Source: Gnetum montanum (lineage: Eukaryota; Streptophyta; Gnetopsida; Gnetales; Gnetaceae). Taken from it: a DNA stretch of 33,838 nt. Positions 1 through 9,577 of this stretch are shown here, in pieces. Under the pieces are notes generated by a model. It had not been told where the DNA came from. It made no database searches and saw only the letters and a list, made by a program, of their open reading frames with translations. The translations under genes and the position numbers were made by a program. Location: NCBI GenBank assembly GCA_015680685.1, contig MNCI01004927.1, positions 64,381 through 98,218 of the forward strand, written 5' to 3'. The number at the start of each line of letters is the position of its first letter. Within the stretch, counting starts at the first letter, position 1.

Positions 1-206
1 CTTTTAAGAGTTTAGAGTAGCATCCCAGGAATAGATTGGTTGGGAGGAAACACAATGTTTCCGTTCATATCACTAAATTGTAGTTGCTCATCCTGATGCA
101 GGATGAAGGTGAAATTAGGTAAAAGCTCATCTGGATGAGTGTACACCACTTTCAATTCTTGGGGTATTGGTGGTTTTGATTCATCATGCTTGTGACAGGA
201 AGACAT
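1..206 (-). pseudogene. gag N-terminus of a minus-strand Athila-like element (partial)
   Basis: The first ~64 codons of a retrotransposon gag, read leftwards from an ATG at 206 and leaving the window at base 1. It matches the N-terminus of the plus-strand gag at 13347 almost residue for residue (shared motifs VVYTHPDE, NFTFILHQDEQ and VFPP), so the same family is present in opposite orientation. A TAA at about 10-12 replaces a lysine codon of the paralogue, and the homologous frame continues beyond it. The leader (207-362) and LTR (363-1204) lie immediately upstream in the same orientation. The domain is not one I recognise; its gag identity rests on position between leader and pol in the paralogue. 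The rest of the element is outside the window. Confidence 0.7.
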
Positions 207-362
207 TTTGGATTAAAGAAAAATTTAGTCTGCTTAAATTATAATTATAATTATATTTTTTTTGAATAATTGTGACCTTAGGATTTGTTCAAACGATCTT
301 AAATAATATTCACTAAGTTATAGATAGCGCATCAAACTACAAGTCCTTGGAAACAATGCTAA
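207..362 (-). other. Untranslated leader and decayed primer-binding site of the minus-strand Athila-like element
   Basis: The stretch between LTR end (363) and gag ATG (206) aligns with the leader at 13207-13346 (shared gcgctat, taagtgaatat and a cctaaggtc/cctaaaggtc block). The bases just inside the LTR (about 343-361, minus strand) resemble a tRNA-Asp primer-binding site (TGGCGCC-type) with many C-to-T and G-to-A changes. Confidence 0.55.
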
Positions 363-1204
363 TGATGAGCGATGAGTAGACCCTACGCCTAACCATACAA
401 ATCACTAAGGATTCACATGCAATCCAGTTAAATTTCATGAACTTATAGCCTTCTAAGTACATTGGTCTCTAGGAAGTGAAACTAACCATTGTAATCATTG
501 TCTTTCCAATTACACATGTGAAATGCAAAGGTATGGTTAAGTGCAACCAAGGCACATGATTTTTATTATTTTTTATGTTTTAATTTGCGTAAGGATAAAG
601 AATAATGAAGAAAATAAAATAATTAAATTGCTAATTTAATCTAACTAGCTACACCTAATTGATCTTAACATAAGCATCCATTCCCAATTGCCGTACACAT
701 CTTGAACACATTTAACACTACTGGGTTACCAAACGTTAAGCATTACTGGAATTACCAAGTGCCAAGAAAATGCTCGAAGTGCTTGTACTTATGTGCTTAA
801 TTAACAACTATTGAATTTAGCTTAAGTTAGCTTAATTAATTACTTAATTAGTTAAAGCATTAAAGGAAATTGCGTAAAATATTAAATGCATAACTAAACA
901 ATTAATCTATTTCAAAGTGTTGTAAGGTTTATCAGAAAGCTTATCTTTATTGTCACACACACTATCTTGCTTAGGTATAATAGTGTTCAAATAAAGATCT
1001 ATACACTCTTTGACTCATACTGTAGGCAATTAAAAAAATATTATAACTTTCAAGCAAGAAAACTGTAAGAGGTTTACTACAACTATGATCAAATATTCCA
1101 TAAACATGGTATGTGAGTGTGTATTTATAGGCAAAAAGAAACATTGCATCGACGAGGCCAGATCAACGAGGCCTCGTCGACAAAACCCAAGAAAGTGCAA
1201 CTCA
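363..1204 (-). repeat. 5' LTR of the minus-strand Athila-like element
   Basis: An 842-bp LTR bounded by TG at 363 and CA at 1204 on the plus strand. It aligns in reverse complement with the LTRs at 1676-2650 and 25518-26357, including the terminal ctcatca, a TATAAAT box (1123-1129, minus) and AGGCCT palindromes at about 1147-1181. Its far end interrupts the gag reading frame of the older Tat element at 1205. Bases 1205-1209 (TTAGA) should be one TSD copy; the other lies beyond the left edge. Confidence 0.8.
1123..1129 (-). promoter_or_regulatory. TATA box of the minus-strand LTR
   Basis: TATAAAT preceded by gcc and followed by acacac, at the position equivalent to TATA boxes 1874-1880 and 25582-25588 in the related LTRs, just downstream of the AGGCCT palindromes. 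Confidence 0.6.
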
Positions 1205-1670
1205 TTAGAATTCATTATCAAAAGAAAAGGAGGAGCTTCTTTATAAGGAGTACAATCATAGCTAGGCTTTGTTATCCTATTAATGTTAGAAACATAACTT
1301 AACTTTGGCTCTCCAACTCTCCTTTTACCATAAATAAACTCTAAAGCTTTTCTTTGATGATCATCTATCTGTAATAATTAATATATGTTAATGTTGGCCT
1401 TGACATGCTTAAGGTCACCAATCAAATTATATTTTGCATCTCCATGAAAGCCTGGTTTCTTCATCCATTTATTAAAAGTCTTATTTTGAGTACTTTGCTC
1501 TACTTGATCTTCTTTACTTTTATTTTTCTATCTTCCACTTTGTTTAAAAACCTTCCTCTTAATAGATGGATCAGAAATGATGTTGGAGGTTTAGAAGTAG
1601 TTAATTTTTCCTTTGATTGAGAATTATATCTATTTTCTTCATTGTTATTACACTCTTCATTTGATGATAT
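1205..1670 (-). pseudogene. C-terminal part of gag of the oldest (minus-strand) Tat element
   Basis: Read on the minus strand, this continues the gag left off at 26358. Dropping the intervening element and one copy of the ATCTT duplication joins ...FEED to ISSNEE... in frame. A lysine-rich stretch follows, then segments including KTFNKWMKKPGFHG, NLIGDLKHVK and GEPKLSYVSNINRITK. The segment is cut at 1205 by the LTR at 363-1204, so its continuation is off the window. Stops and at least one frameshift are present. Gag assignment rests on its being downstream of and continuous with a gag-like domain; I recognise no catalytic motif here. Confidence 0.7.
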
Positions 1671-1699
1671 ATCTTTGATGAGTCATTTTTATTTGGCTA

Positions 1700-1855
1700 C
1701 ATCGACAAGGCCTTGTCGATGAGTTGTTGATTGGCTATGTCAACAAGGCCTTGTCGACGAGGCCTCTTCAATGAGGCCTCATTGATGCATTTTGTCCTAC
1801 ATCGATGAGGCCTTGTCGACACATTTCATCCTGCATCGATGCGGCCTCGTCGATG
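1700..1855 (+). repeat. Cluster of AGGCCT-centred palindromes in U3
   Basis: Successive dyads lie just upstream of the TATA box: a perfect 22-bp palindrome at 1700-1721 (CATCGACAAGG and its complement), a near-perfect one at 1739-1758, a perfect 18-bp one at 1768-1785 (TCAATGAGG and its complement), and imperfect ones at 1800-1820 and 1834-1855. The position fits upstream promoter elements, possibly sites for a dimeric DNA-binding protein; that role is inferred. The partner 3' LTR retains only about one unit. Confidence 0.85.
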
Positions 1856-1873
1856 TTGTGTCTGTCCATTGCC

Positions 1874-1880
1874 TATAAAT
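1874..1880 (+). promoter_or_regulatory. TATA box of the 5' LTR
   Basis: TATAAAT in the context tgccTATAAATacac, conserved in three related LTRs of this window. It lies about 20 bp downstream of the last palindrome, a normal spacing for an LTR U3 promoter. The transcription start should lie some 30 bp downstream. Confidence 0.65.
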
Positions 1881-2650
1881 ACACACATACTAGCTACATT
1901 TACGGGGAGTCTAGATTTCAGTAGTAGTGAAGCTCTTGCATTTTTTCTATTCAAAAGGTAGAGTTTTTTCCCTGAGTGTTCGCAGCAGGAGTCATTGAGT
2001 GTACGAATCTTTATTTGAGCATGGTTGTACCTGAGCACGACTGTGTGTGCGAAAATAAAGACAAGCTTTCTGATAAACCTTGTAGCACTTTGGATAGATT
2101 AGCTATTTTATTTATGCATTTAATGTTTTTAATTATTTATTAAATATTTTCCAGTTATTACGTTAATGAGACAATTAAGCGAGATAGATTACACACATAA
2201 GTATGACCGCTTCAAGCATAACACGTATTTGCTTGGTAATTCCGGTAATGTTATGACTTGGTACACCTAGTAGAGTAGCATTTGATCGCCCAGTAGTCGA
2301 TACGTGGGTTCAGGATGTGTATGGAAAGTGGGAATGGATACTTATGTTAGAATTAGTTAAATGATTAGTTAATTAGTAATTTAGATTAGTTAATTAAACT
2401 CCTTTTATCTATATTTTGAACACCAAAATATAAAATACAAAATGATCAAAATCAGATGCCTCAATTACACTTAACCATACCAATGTGCCTCACAAGTGTA
2501 ATTGGAAGGACAATGATTGACCTTAAGGCTAGATTCACTTTCTAAAGGGCTAGTGCATTGGAAATAATAAAGTCCATGAAATTCGACTGGATTGTATGTG
2601 AACGCTTATGATTTGTATGGTTGGGCGTATGGGTACCTCACTGCTCATCA

Positions 2651-2666
2651 TTGGTGCTATTACCGG
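2651..2666 (+). other. Primer-binding site of the Athila-like element, split by an insertion
   Basis: Directly after the LTR lies TTGGTGCTATTACCGG, continuing as GAAC at 13207 once the nested element and one ACCGG copy are removed. It resembles the complement of the tRNA-Asp 3' end (TGGCGCCGTTGCCGGGG), with most differences being C-to-T or G-to-A transitions. The ACCGG at 2662-2666 is one copy of the nested element's target duplication. Confidence 0.65.
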
Positions 2667-2905
2667 TGTTGGTGCCCGTTTGGGACACGACCGCCAACGA
2701 GTGTCCTCGAACAAGATTTAGGTGCTTGCTGGTCTCTGACAACACCAAGGCCCAGATACCTCCAAATAGACTCAGTAGTTAAGGTGAGTATGTGTGTGTG
2801 CTTTTGTGGTGTGTTGTTGTGAAAAATGGCATGATTGGGTTGTGTGTAAACTATAAATGACTTATCTTAAAGAGATTCAGCCAACTTTACAAAGTACTAT
2901 GAGTT
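2667..2905 (-). repeat. Inverted U5 arm at the left end of the nested Tat element
   Basis: This 239-bp block is the reverse complement of the U5 end at 12963-13201, about 90% alike by eye (for example GAGTGTCCTCGAAC, TTTAGGTGCTTGCTGGTCTCT and GATACCTCCAAATAGACTCAG). The outer ends match the termini TGTTGG/CCAACA exactly. Inwardly the match stops at 2905, where the sequence switches to forward LTR sequence. Confidence 0.9.
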
Positions 2906-3790
2906 ATGTTTATTTTTTATTTTATTTAAATTGTTTAGCTAGTGGTTTAGATAGTATCATGCTTGGAAAGTAATTTTGGGATTTTTAGATTACTCTTATT
3001 GTTCTTGTTGCATGATAGAAAATTTCTATTAAAATTTTGCCATAGAAGAGCTTGTGTTTGAAAGCCTTAAGAGCATTTTAGTAGTGAATTTTATTATTGT
3101 GCAATGTATAAGAGCCACTATTGAGATTGTTGTAAGAAAGCCTTTGCATGTAGTCAAGCTGTTGAACGATTCAATAGTCAAGAGGGTTCAGAAAATCTTT
3201 GGTATTTTGATAGGACTAGAATAGCTTCTTTTATCTTTAAAGTGAATCTCCGTGGAATTTCAATCATAAATTTTCAAGTTTTTTGAAGGTTTTATTGAAT
3301 ACAATTGTTGACATCTAGTATCTAGCCAAAATAGAGTCTTGTACGTGATAGTTTACGCAGCAATTTTTTGGGTAGCATAGTAGGATTATCTTGAAGAAAT
3401 TGCTTATTTGAGCCTTGGAAGTTTGAATAATTCGTAGTTATTGAATTTGGGATAGCTTTATTATGAATTTTTTACTCATATTATTTTACCTTTTTTAAAC
3501 ATTTGAGATCTTTACACAAATCTGCTTTCTTTTTCTTTTCTTTCTATTTCCATTGAATCTTGCTCTATTTCTAGTTTTCTTGTGGAACTATCTCTTTCTC
3601 TGGGGAAAATTAGAAGTAGATTTGCAGAGTTGTGCTCAAATGTTTTTGCAAAATTTTATTTGTTACAAGTAGGTATTATAAGGACTGCATAGATTAGGCA
3701 ATTGAATAGAATAGGAACTCTCAACAACTCACAGTGCTTTGCAAAGTTGGTTGAATCTTTTTAAGATAAGTCATTTATAGTTTACACACA
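2904..3790 (+). repeat. 5' LTR remnant (R/U5 portion) of the nested Tat element
   Basis: A direct repeat of 12140-13027 (887 versus 888 bp, a few per cent different by eye), and more distantly the reverse complement of about 27870-28664. It holds no ORF. It ends abruptly at tttacacaca, about 175 bp before the U5 terminus seen at 13201, and is fused to the middle of gag at 3791. So the U5 end, primer-binding site, leader and gag N-terminus are deleted here. Confidence 0.85.
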
Positions 3791-4165
3791 TTTGCAAAGT
3801 TGGTTCAACGAATTTGTGGACTCTTTCAAAGAAAATATAGGCCATCAAAAGAAATGCTTAAAGAAACTTATCTTAAGGTTGTCAACCCCAACATTTCAAT
3901 TTGGTTAAGGAGAACTCCAAACTTAACTACACTAAATGACTACTTTAGTGAAGCTATACAGTTAGAAAAACAGTTGAACTTGAATCCTGAAGAAAATATT
4001 GCAATTCAAAAAAGAGAAGAAAGAGTTATGATTCCTATGCAAGATTTTGATCAATTTAAAGCTTTACCAGGTCCATCTCATGTTAAGATAGAGCAAGAAC
4101 ATGAAAGAGTAGAATCTGAAAAAGGACAATTAATGAGAGATATGTCTAACAAAATAGTGAAGCTT
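3791..4165 (+). pseudogene. gag fragment of the nested Tat element (middle part)
   Basis: An open frame from about 3800 to the gap at 4166, ~120 codons, with no natural start because the N-terminal half of gag is deleted. It aligns with the minus-strand gag at about 26590-26920: both contain the block YLKVVNPNISIWLRRTPNL or a decayed version of it, and both end in a charged coiled-coil-like stretch (LMRDMSNKIVKL here, MKDLSNKVVKL there). The first ~13 bases (tttgcaaagttgg) repeat a segment at about 3739-3752 and look like filler at the deletion joint. Gag-like by homology; the zinc knuckle, if any, would fall in or beyond the gap. Confidence 0.7.
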
Positions 4166-4637
4166 NNNNNNNNNNNNNNNNNNNNNNNNNNNNNNNNNNN
4201 NNNNNNNNNNNNNNNNNNNNNNNNNNNNNNNNNNNNNNNNNNNNNNNNNNNNNNNNNNNNNNNNNNNNNNNNNNNNNNNNNNNNNNNNNNNNNNNNNNNN
4301 NNNNNNNNNNNNNNNNNNNNNNNNNNNNNNNNNNNNNNNNNNNNNNNNNNNNNNNNNNNNNNNNNNNNNNNNNNNNNNNNNNNNNNNNNNNNNNNNNNNN
4401 NNNNNNNNNNNNNNNNNNNNNNNNNNNNNNNNNNNNNNNNNNNNNNNNNNNNNNNNNNNNNNNNNNNNNNNNNNNNNNNNNNNNNNNNNNNNNNNNNNNN
4501 NNNNNNNNNNNNNNNNNNNNNNNNNNNNNNNNNNNNNNNNNNNNNNNNNNNNNNNNNNNNNNNNNNNNNNNNNNNNNNNNNNNNNNNNNNNNNNNNNNNN
4601 NNNNNNNNNNNNNNNNNNNNNNNNNNNNNNNNNNNNN
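4166..4637. other. Assembly gap (472 N)
   Basis: A run of 472 undetermined bases. By comparison with the related gag on the minus strand it should contain the gag C-terminus and probably protease. Reading frames drawn across it are not evidence of coding. Confidence 0.99.
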
Positions 4638-4799
4638 ATGTGGCTACCTTGGAAAGGAGAACCAAATACAATATACATCTATAGTGAACCTTTGATGATT
4701 GATAACATTACTTCAAATGGAAAAAGTAAAATGGTTAAGAAATGAGGTGTTGAAAACAAAATTTGTACACCAAGAAAATTATAGTTCTGAGAAAGAATA

Positions 4800-5190
4800 A
4801 TCAAAGAATGAGGATAAATGGGAGTTATACTTTGATGGTTCATGTAATTTAAAAGGTGCAGGAGTTGGTATAGTTATATTAAGGAATGATTCACCTGAAA
4901 TTCTCAAAGCAATTCATCTATCTTTCCCTTGTACTAATAACAAAGCTGAGTATGAAGCTTTATGTATTGGTATAAGAATAGCTCTAGACAAAAAGATCAG
5001 AGTAATCACTATAAAAGGAGACTCAAGATTAGTTTGTGAACAAGTAAAGGGTAACTGTGTAGTAAAGAGCTCATTCTTAAGATCGTATAAGCAACTTGCT
5101 TGTAAGATGTTAGATCAGTTTCAACATTGCTGAATAGAGCAGAAAATCTCATAGCAGATGATTTGGCAAACGTAGCTTCAACATTGGATA
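4800..5190 (+). pseudogene. Archaeal-type RNase H domain located upstream of RT
   Basis: Translation gives the hallmarks of the second RNase H found in plant Tat elements: YFDGSCN (Asp at 4834), NNKAEYEALCIGIRIAL (Glu at 4948), IKGDSRLVCEQV (Asp at 5020) and LIADDLANVAS (Asp at 5157/5160). The four acidic positions are kept. A frameshift lies between the third and fourth. This enzyme degrades RNA in RNA-DNA hybrids during reverse transcription. Here it precedes RT; no second copy lies between the ordinary RNase H and integrase, where I would expect it in Tat elements. Confidence 0.82.
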
Positions 5191-6539
5191 TGAAAATAAT
5201 AGAAAGTTACAAAGATGTAATGATTGAAGAAGAACATCAACCATCAGTACTAGATAATATAAGACATTTACAAGTATTTGAAGATGATGATCAAGTACTA
5301 AGATTTATGAAAAAAAAACAAGAATTTGAGGGTCAAGTGATATCTAAAATGTCATCAAACCCCAAAGATAATTTCATTCCAATAAGGATGACTAACTTGG
5401 AACATGAGTTCAAGAAAAATTTACTTACTAGAAAGGATATACAAAACCCAGATAGCCAAGCTTTTGAGGTAGTAAATTTTGGATTAGACAGGATGCCAAA
5501 GATGTTGAATGTTACAAAGGGAAGAGATTCGAGTTTCAAGCAAAACTTGTTAACATGTCTAAGAAATAATTTGGACAATTTTTCTTGGTCTTATGATGAT
5601 CTTAAAGCTTTTAGACTAGATGTGAGGACACATAAAATTCCTTTAATAGAAGGTTGTAAAATAGTCAAGAAAAAACAAAGGAAATTTAATCCATCACTTA
5701 AACCAGCTATGGAAGCTGAAATCAAGAAGTTGTTGCAAGCACGAATCATATATCCAGTACGATATTTAACATGGCTTGCTAATCTTGTTCTAGTGAGAAA
5801 GAAAAATGGTGATATAAGGCTTTGTCTAGACTTTAGAAATCTGAATGATGCCTCAAAAAAGGATAATTATCCACTTCCAAGAATTGATAAGATGTTGATT
5901 AAAGTCTCAGGTTGTCAAGTATATTCTTTCTTAGATGGTTTCTCAGGTTATAATCAAATCATGGTAGATAAGAATGATAGATACAAAAGAACATTTATCA
6001 CCAAATGGGGAACTTTGGCTCACCAAAGAATGCCATTTGGATTGTCAAATGCTGGAGCTACTTTTCAAAGAGCAATGGACTTAGCATTTAAGGATTTATT
6101 AGGTAAATTTGTGATGGTTTATTTGGATGATATTACAATATTCTCAAAAAAAAAGGAAGATCATATTAATCATCTCCAGCAAGTTTTCGTCAGATGTCGT
6201 GAGTTTGGTATTTCATTAAATCCTAAGAAGTGTATCTTCGGGGTTAAATCTGGAAGCTTATTAGGCCATGTGATATGTCAAGAAGGAATTTCTGTAGACA
6301 ATTCCCGAATCCAAGTAGTATAGAATATTGAGCATCCCACAAGTAAAAAATCTCTTAGATCTTTCTTTGGGAAGATAAACTTTGTGAAAAAGTTCATCCC
6401 CGGGTTTACTGAAATTACCAAACCTTGGATGCATATGCTAAAAAAGGATGTCCAAGTAGAGAAAACACTAGAATCAGAGAGAGCTTTATCAGAAATTAAA
6501 AATGCTATACAAGAGGCTCCATATTTGGTGAAGCCTAGG

Positions 6540-6835
6540 CTTAAAGAAGATTTTTGGTTATATTATTTTGCTTCGAATGATTCTATCGTTGCCATTTTAA
6601 CACAAAAAGATGATGAAGGTCAAGATGAACCAATTGGATTTTTTGGGTATCAGTTGAAAGGTTCAAAATTAAATTATTCATACATAGAGAAATAAGCATT
6701 TGCAGTCATCAAAGCACTTCAACATTTTAAATATTATTTGGAAAGTTCATTAGTCCACATTATGCTAATTGAACCTGCAGTCAAGCGATTCCTAGCCCAA
6801 AATGAGATTGGATTTAAAAAAGGAAAATGACTAAT
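6540..6835 (+). pseudogene. Ordinary (gypsy) RNase H with eroded active site
   Basis: Positioned right after RT, as usual. The stretch FWLYYFASNDSIVAIL stands where an active copy reads ...TDAS...GAVL, so the first catalytic Asp is absent. The Glu-bearing helix survives (YSYIEK, then a TAA stop at 6693, then AFAVIKALQ). The later TDH motif is replaced by MLIEP. Loss of the acidic residues fits elements in which an added RNase H has taken over, though some change here may be pseudogene decay. Confidence 0.7.
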
Positions 6836-8201
6836 AAAGTTGCAAAGTTTCAGATTTTTGTTGGAAATATGCAAAACAATTAAGGGAATGGGATTAGCCA
6901 AGTTAATGGCTAGAGAAAATGAAGTATGTACACTTGATACCCATGAAGAGAATTGGTATGATGAAATTCTCAAATTTCTTAATACATGGAAAATCCCAAA
7001 TAATTTAACTGCAAGTCAAAAGAGAGCTTTCTTCAAAAAAGCACGAAGATTCATTGTTAAAGATGGTATATTATATAGAAAATATTTTCGAGGGGTTTTA
7101 TTGGAATGTGTTCATAATGATCAAATTAGTTTCATTTTGGAACAATTTCATGATCATTTGAATTTATTTTATGAATCCCTTAAGTCGACTATGCAACATA
7201 TACTTCGATATGGATATTACTGGCCTTCCATGTATCAAGACATTAGTTCAAAGATTCAAAAATGCTATAAATGTCAGATTCATGGGCCCAAAATTAAAAA
7301 GGCTAGAGCCCCTTTAAAGCTAGTAGTTGCAGATAGACCATTTCAGCAATGGGGTTTGGATTTTATTGGTATAATTACTCCTTTAAAAGCTGGACACAAG
7401 TTTATTCTCATAGCTACTTATTATTTCACTAAATGGTCTGAAGCAAAGGCTCTAAGAGGAGATTTAGCATCAGATGTGATTAAGTTTCTAGAAGATCAAA
7501 TTCTAAGTAGATTTGGTCTACCTGAAGTGTTAGTGTCAGACAGTGGACCCACCTTCAAATCTGAAGAGTTTATCAAATGGGCATCAAAAAAATCTATTTT
7601 CTTATTTTCCTCATGAAACTATTATCCTCAAGGAAATGGCCTAGCAGAATCCACCAATAAAAAGCTTATCGCTTATATCAAGAAATCGATGGATGCAAAT
7701 CCAGGAAATTGGATCAGTTATCTACAATCCGCATTATGGTCAGATCGAATTAGATTCAAGAGAGCTATTGGGACATGACCGTATAACTTAGTTTATGGTT
7801 TGCCAGCAAAAATTACAAATAAGATTGTAAGCTTAGCTTCTGAATTTGTACAAAGATATAGTGAAAAAATTGATAAAGATAGAAGTTTCATGACTTTGCT
7901 TATTAAAAGAGAAGTTGAAGTAGATAAAGCAAGGGATAATTTGTTACAGAATACCTCTCAAGTTAAAAGATGGTTTGATAGGAAAGCTCTGAAAAGAACT
8001 TTCAAGATAGGGGACCTTGTCCTATTATGGAATATGAAGAAACCGAATAAGTTTACAACGACATGGATTGGTGCATTTCAAATTACAAAGTAATTGTCAA
8101 AGGATACTTACAAATTATTAACTTTGGATGGCATGGAATTGCAATTTCCATATAATGTTTTGTATATAAAACATTATTTTGGACAATTGCATACAACTTG
8201 A

Positions 8202-8590
8202 AGATATCCTTACACAGAGTAATATATGTATATACTATTAGATATAATGTTACTAGGAGTATAGCATTAATTATTATGTTTAATTATGCTATTGGTATAT
8301 AGTTAGATAAGTAGATAGTATATTATTATAATAAATATATTGAGGATAAATTTATTTAAATTAGAAAATAGTTTAATAATTTAATTCGAACAAGTGAAAC
8401 AAGTGGAAGCCTACAAGTGTGACAAGTGGAAGAGGTGACTCATCAACCACTTAGTGAATATTTTGACAAGTGGTTAGAATGTGTAAAAAGAGGGAAAATT
8501 GGTTGAAGACTCTTGGAGGGAATTTTAAATTTCTAGCTACTATAAGAAGAGGATTGGGTTGCCTAGGATTTCCTCATCTTCCAATTCAAG
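8202..8590. other. AT-rich non-coding spacer of the nested Tat element
   Basis: Lies between pol and the accessory ORF. Very AT-rich to about 8400, then a short repetition of the word acaagtgga (8396-8430). No ORF, promoter or RNA gene could be supported. Confidence 0.5.
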
Positions 8591-9136
8591 TTGAGTAGAG
8601 AAAGTGAGAAGAGAGCTAATTTGAAAGAGAAGATGGATTTTAGGAGAATAATGAGGAAGCCTTTCATTCCTTATGTGATGGGATGTTGCCCAGAACATGT
8701 GTTAAAGGCTTACTTGAAAGCTAAAGCATGTGGAATACCTAAAGAATGTCCTTTCATGGCTTGGTTGGCTGATGAATGCTCATTCCTCACAAGAGGTTTA
8801 GAGATAGAATCAAATATTTGGGGACAATATCAAAATTGCACCTAAAAAGAGGAAAGGGAAGAAGAACAACCAATCAATGAAGATTCATGAGAAGAAGCCT
8901 TTGTGTCCCAAGAAGAAGAAGAAGGACCTAATTGGGAAGAAAATAAAAATTCATATGAGAAAGAAGATGAGAGGATTGCTAAAGAAAAAGCTCAAGAAGA
9001 TCAAGTTGAAAGCTCCATGAAGCTAGAAAATAATAGAATAGCATTCATCACATCAGAAACTACCTATGAGAAAGTTAGAGATATGAGGATTTCTACCAGA
9101 GTAACCCTTACCATTCTCTTCCCATCTCAAGAATAG
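8591..9136 (+). pseudogene. Acidic accessory ORF downstream of pol
   Basis: One frame runs from 8591 (best ATG at 8633) to a TAG at 9134, broken only by stops at 8843 (TAA) and about 8888 (TGA). It would encode ~168 residues. The N-terminal half has a compact Cys-containing region (VMGCCPEHVLKAYLKAKACG and a later CPFMAWLADECSF). The C-terminal half is highly charged, rich in Glu and Lys, with QEEEEGPNWEENK. There is no signal peptide or membrane segment. Tat-group elements often carry extra ORFs after pol, so the position is expected, but I do not recognise the product. Confidence 0.5.
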
Positions 9137-9328
9137 TCCATGAATAAAGGACTTGATAATGTACAGTTTGTTGTTTTTTTAGGAATGAGGTTTTTCTACC
9201 ACCTAACCTTATGTTTGATGGAAATTTTCCTCCAAAAAGATTTATCTTTTTAGTTGTAAAAGTTCAATAAAAGCTTCAAGTATAGTTTAGTTTTAAAATG
9301 GGGCTTGCACAAATTTCTTTAAGCCTTT

Positions 9329-9342
9329 AAAGGGGGCAGAAA
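9329..9342 (+). other. Candidate polypurine tract
   Basis: AAAGGGGGCAGAAA, immediately followed by TGTTGCC at 9343. Its position after the accessory ORF, and the match of TGTTG to the terminal TGTTG of the element's ends, make it a good plus-strand primer and 3' LTR start. It is the only clean candidate; a weaker purine run lies at about 11665-11679. Confidence 0.5.
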
Positions 9343-9577
9343 TGTTGCCACATTTTGGCCATTTCAGGGAATAGGTTGGTATGATAAAATCTGCAAGTAA
9401 AAAAAAATCTCTTTTCAAACTTCTTAAGAGAAATAACATAATTGTATCAAAGTGTAGGGTGGTATCCTTGCAATATCATAACAAGATGAAGAGTTTTCTA
9501 ACAAGTGCAAAAATATTTGATGACATTTATTTCTTTTAACTATGGATAGTTAGTACTCAGATTTTTAGAGCACAATA

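Larger units (their letters stand above)
1676..2650 (+). repeat. 5' LTR of the Athila-like element
   Basis: A 975-bp LTR beginning TGATGAGTCA and ending CTCATCA. It pairs with the 3' LTR at 25518-26357. It is about 135 bp longer because its U3 contains extra AGGCCT palindromes. The TATA box is at 1874-1880. The end is followed by a T and then the primer-binding site. Confidence 0.9.
4638..8201 (+). pseudogene. pol of the nested Tat element: aRNH - RT - RNase H - integrase
   Basis: Replication polyprotein of a Ty3/gypsy element. After an archaeal-type RNase H (4800-5190) come RT (about 5690-6320; LVRKKNGDIRLCLDFRNLN, SFLDGFSGYNQI, MPFGLSNAGATFQ, YLDD at 6120-6131), RNase H (about 6540-6835) and integrase (about 7020-8201; catalytic Asp at 7359 and 7539, Glu at 7647; C-terminal FKIGDLVLLW). 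From about 5115 the frame is constant, interrupted by stops at 6321 (TAG), 6693 (TAA), 6828 (TGA), 7614 (TGA), 7776 (TGA) and 8091 (TAA), ending with TGA at 8199. A frameshift near 5110-5130 separates the first RNase H from RT. In integrase the second zinc-finger histidine appears lost. Protease is not seen and may lie in the gap. Dead as a gene, but the domain order is clear. Confidence 0.92.

Noticed and set aside
1700-1855. CRISPR-like or satellite array
   Set aside because: Units are irregularly spaced palindromes confined to LTR U3, with no regular spacers, in a eukaryotic context.
2592-2822. 76-codon plus-strand frame across the LTR end and inverted arm
   Set aside because: It spans an LTR terminus, primer-binding site and insertion boundary, so it is a chance frame created by the insertion.
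2667-3790. A self-contained TIR transposon (left arm, interior, partial right arm)
   Set aside because: The interior is directly repeated at 12140-13027, both flank a Tat gag-pol, and the only matching duplication (ACCGG) brackets 2667-13201, so these are LTR parts of one retroelement.
4078-4678. Long minus- and plus-strand reading frames across the gap
   Set aside because: They are made almost wholly of undetermined bases; only the gag end at 4165 has support.
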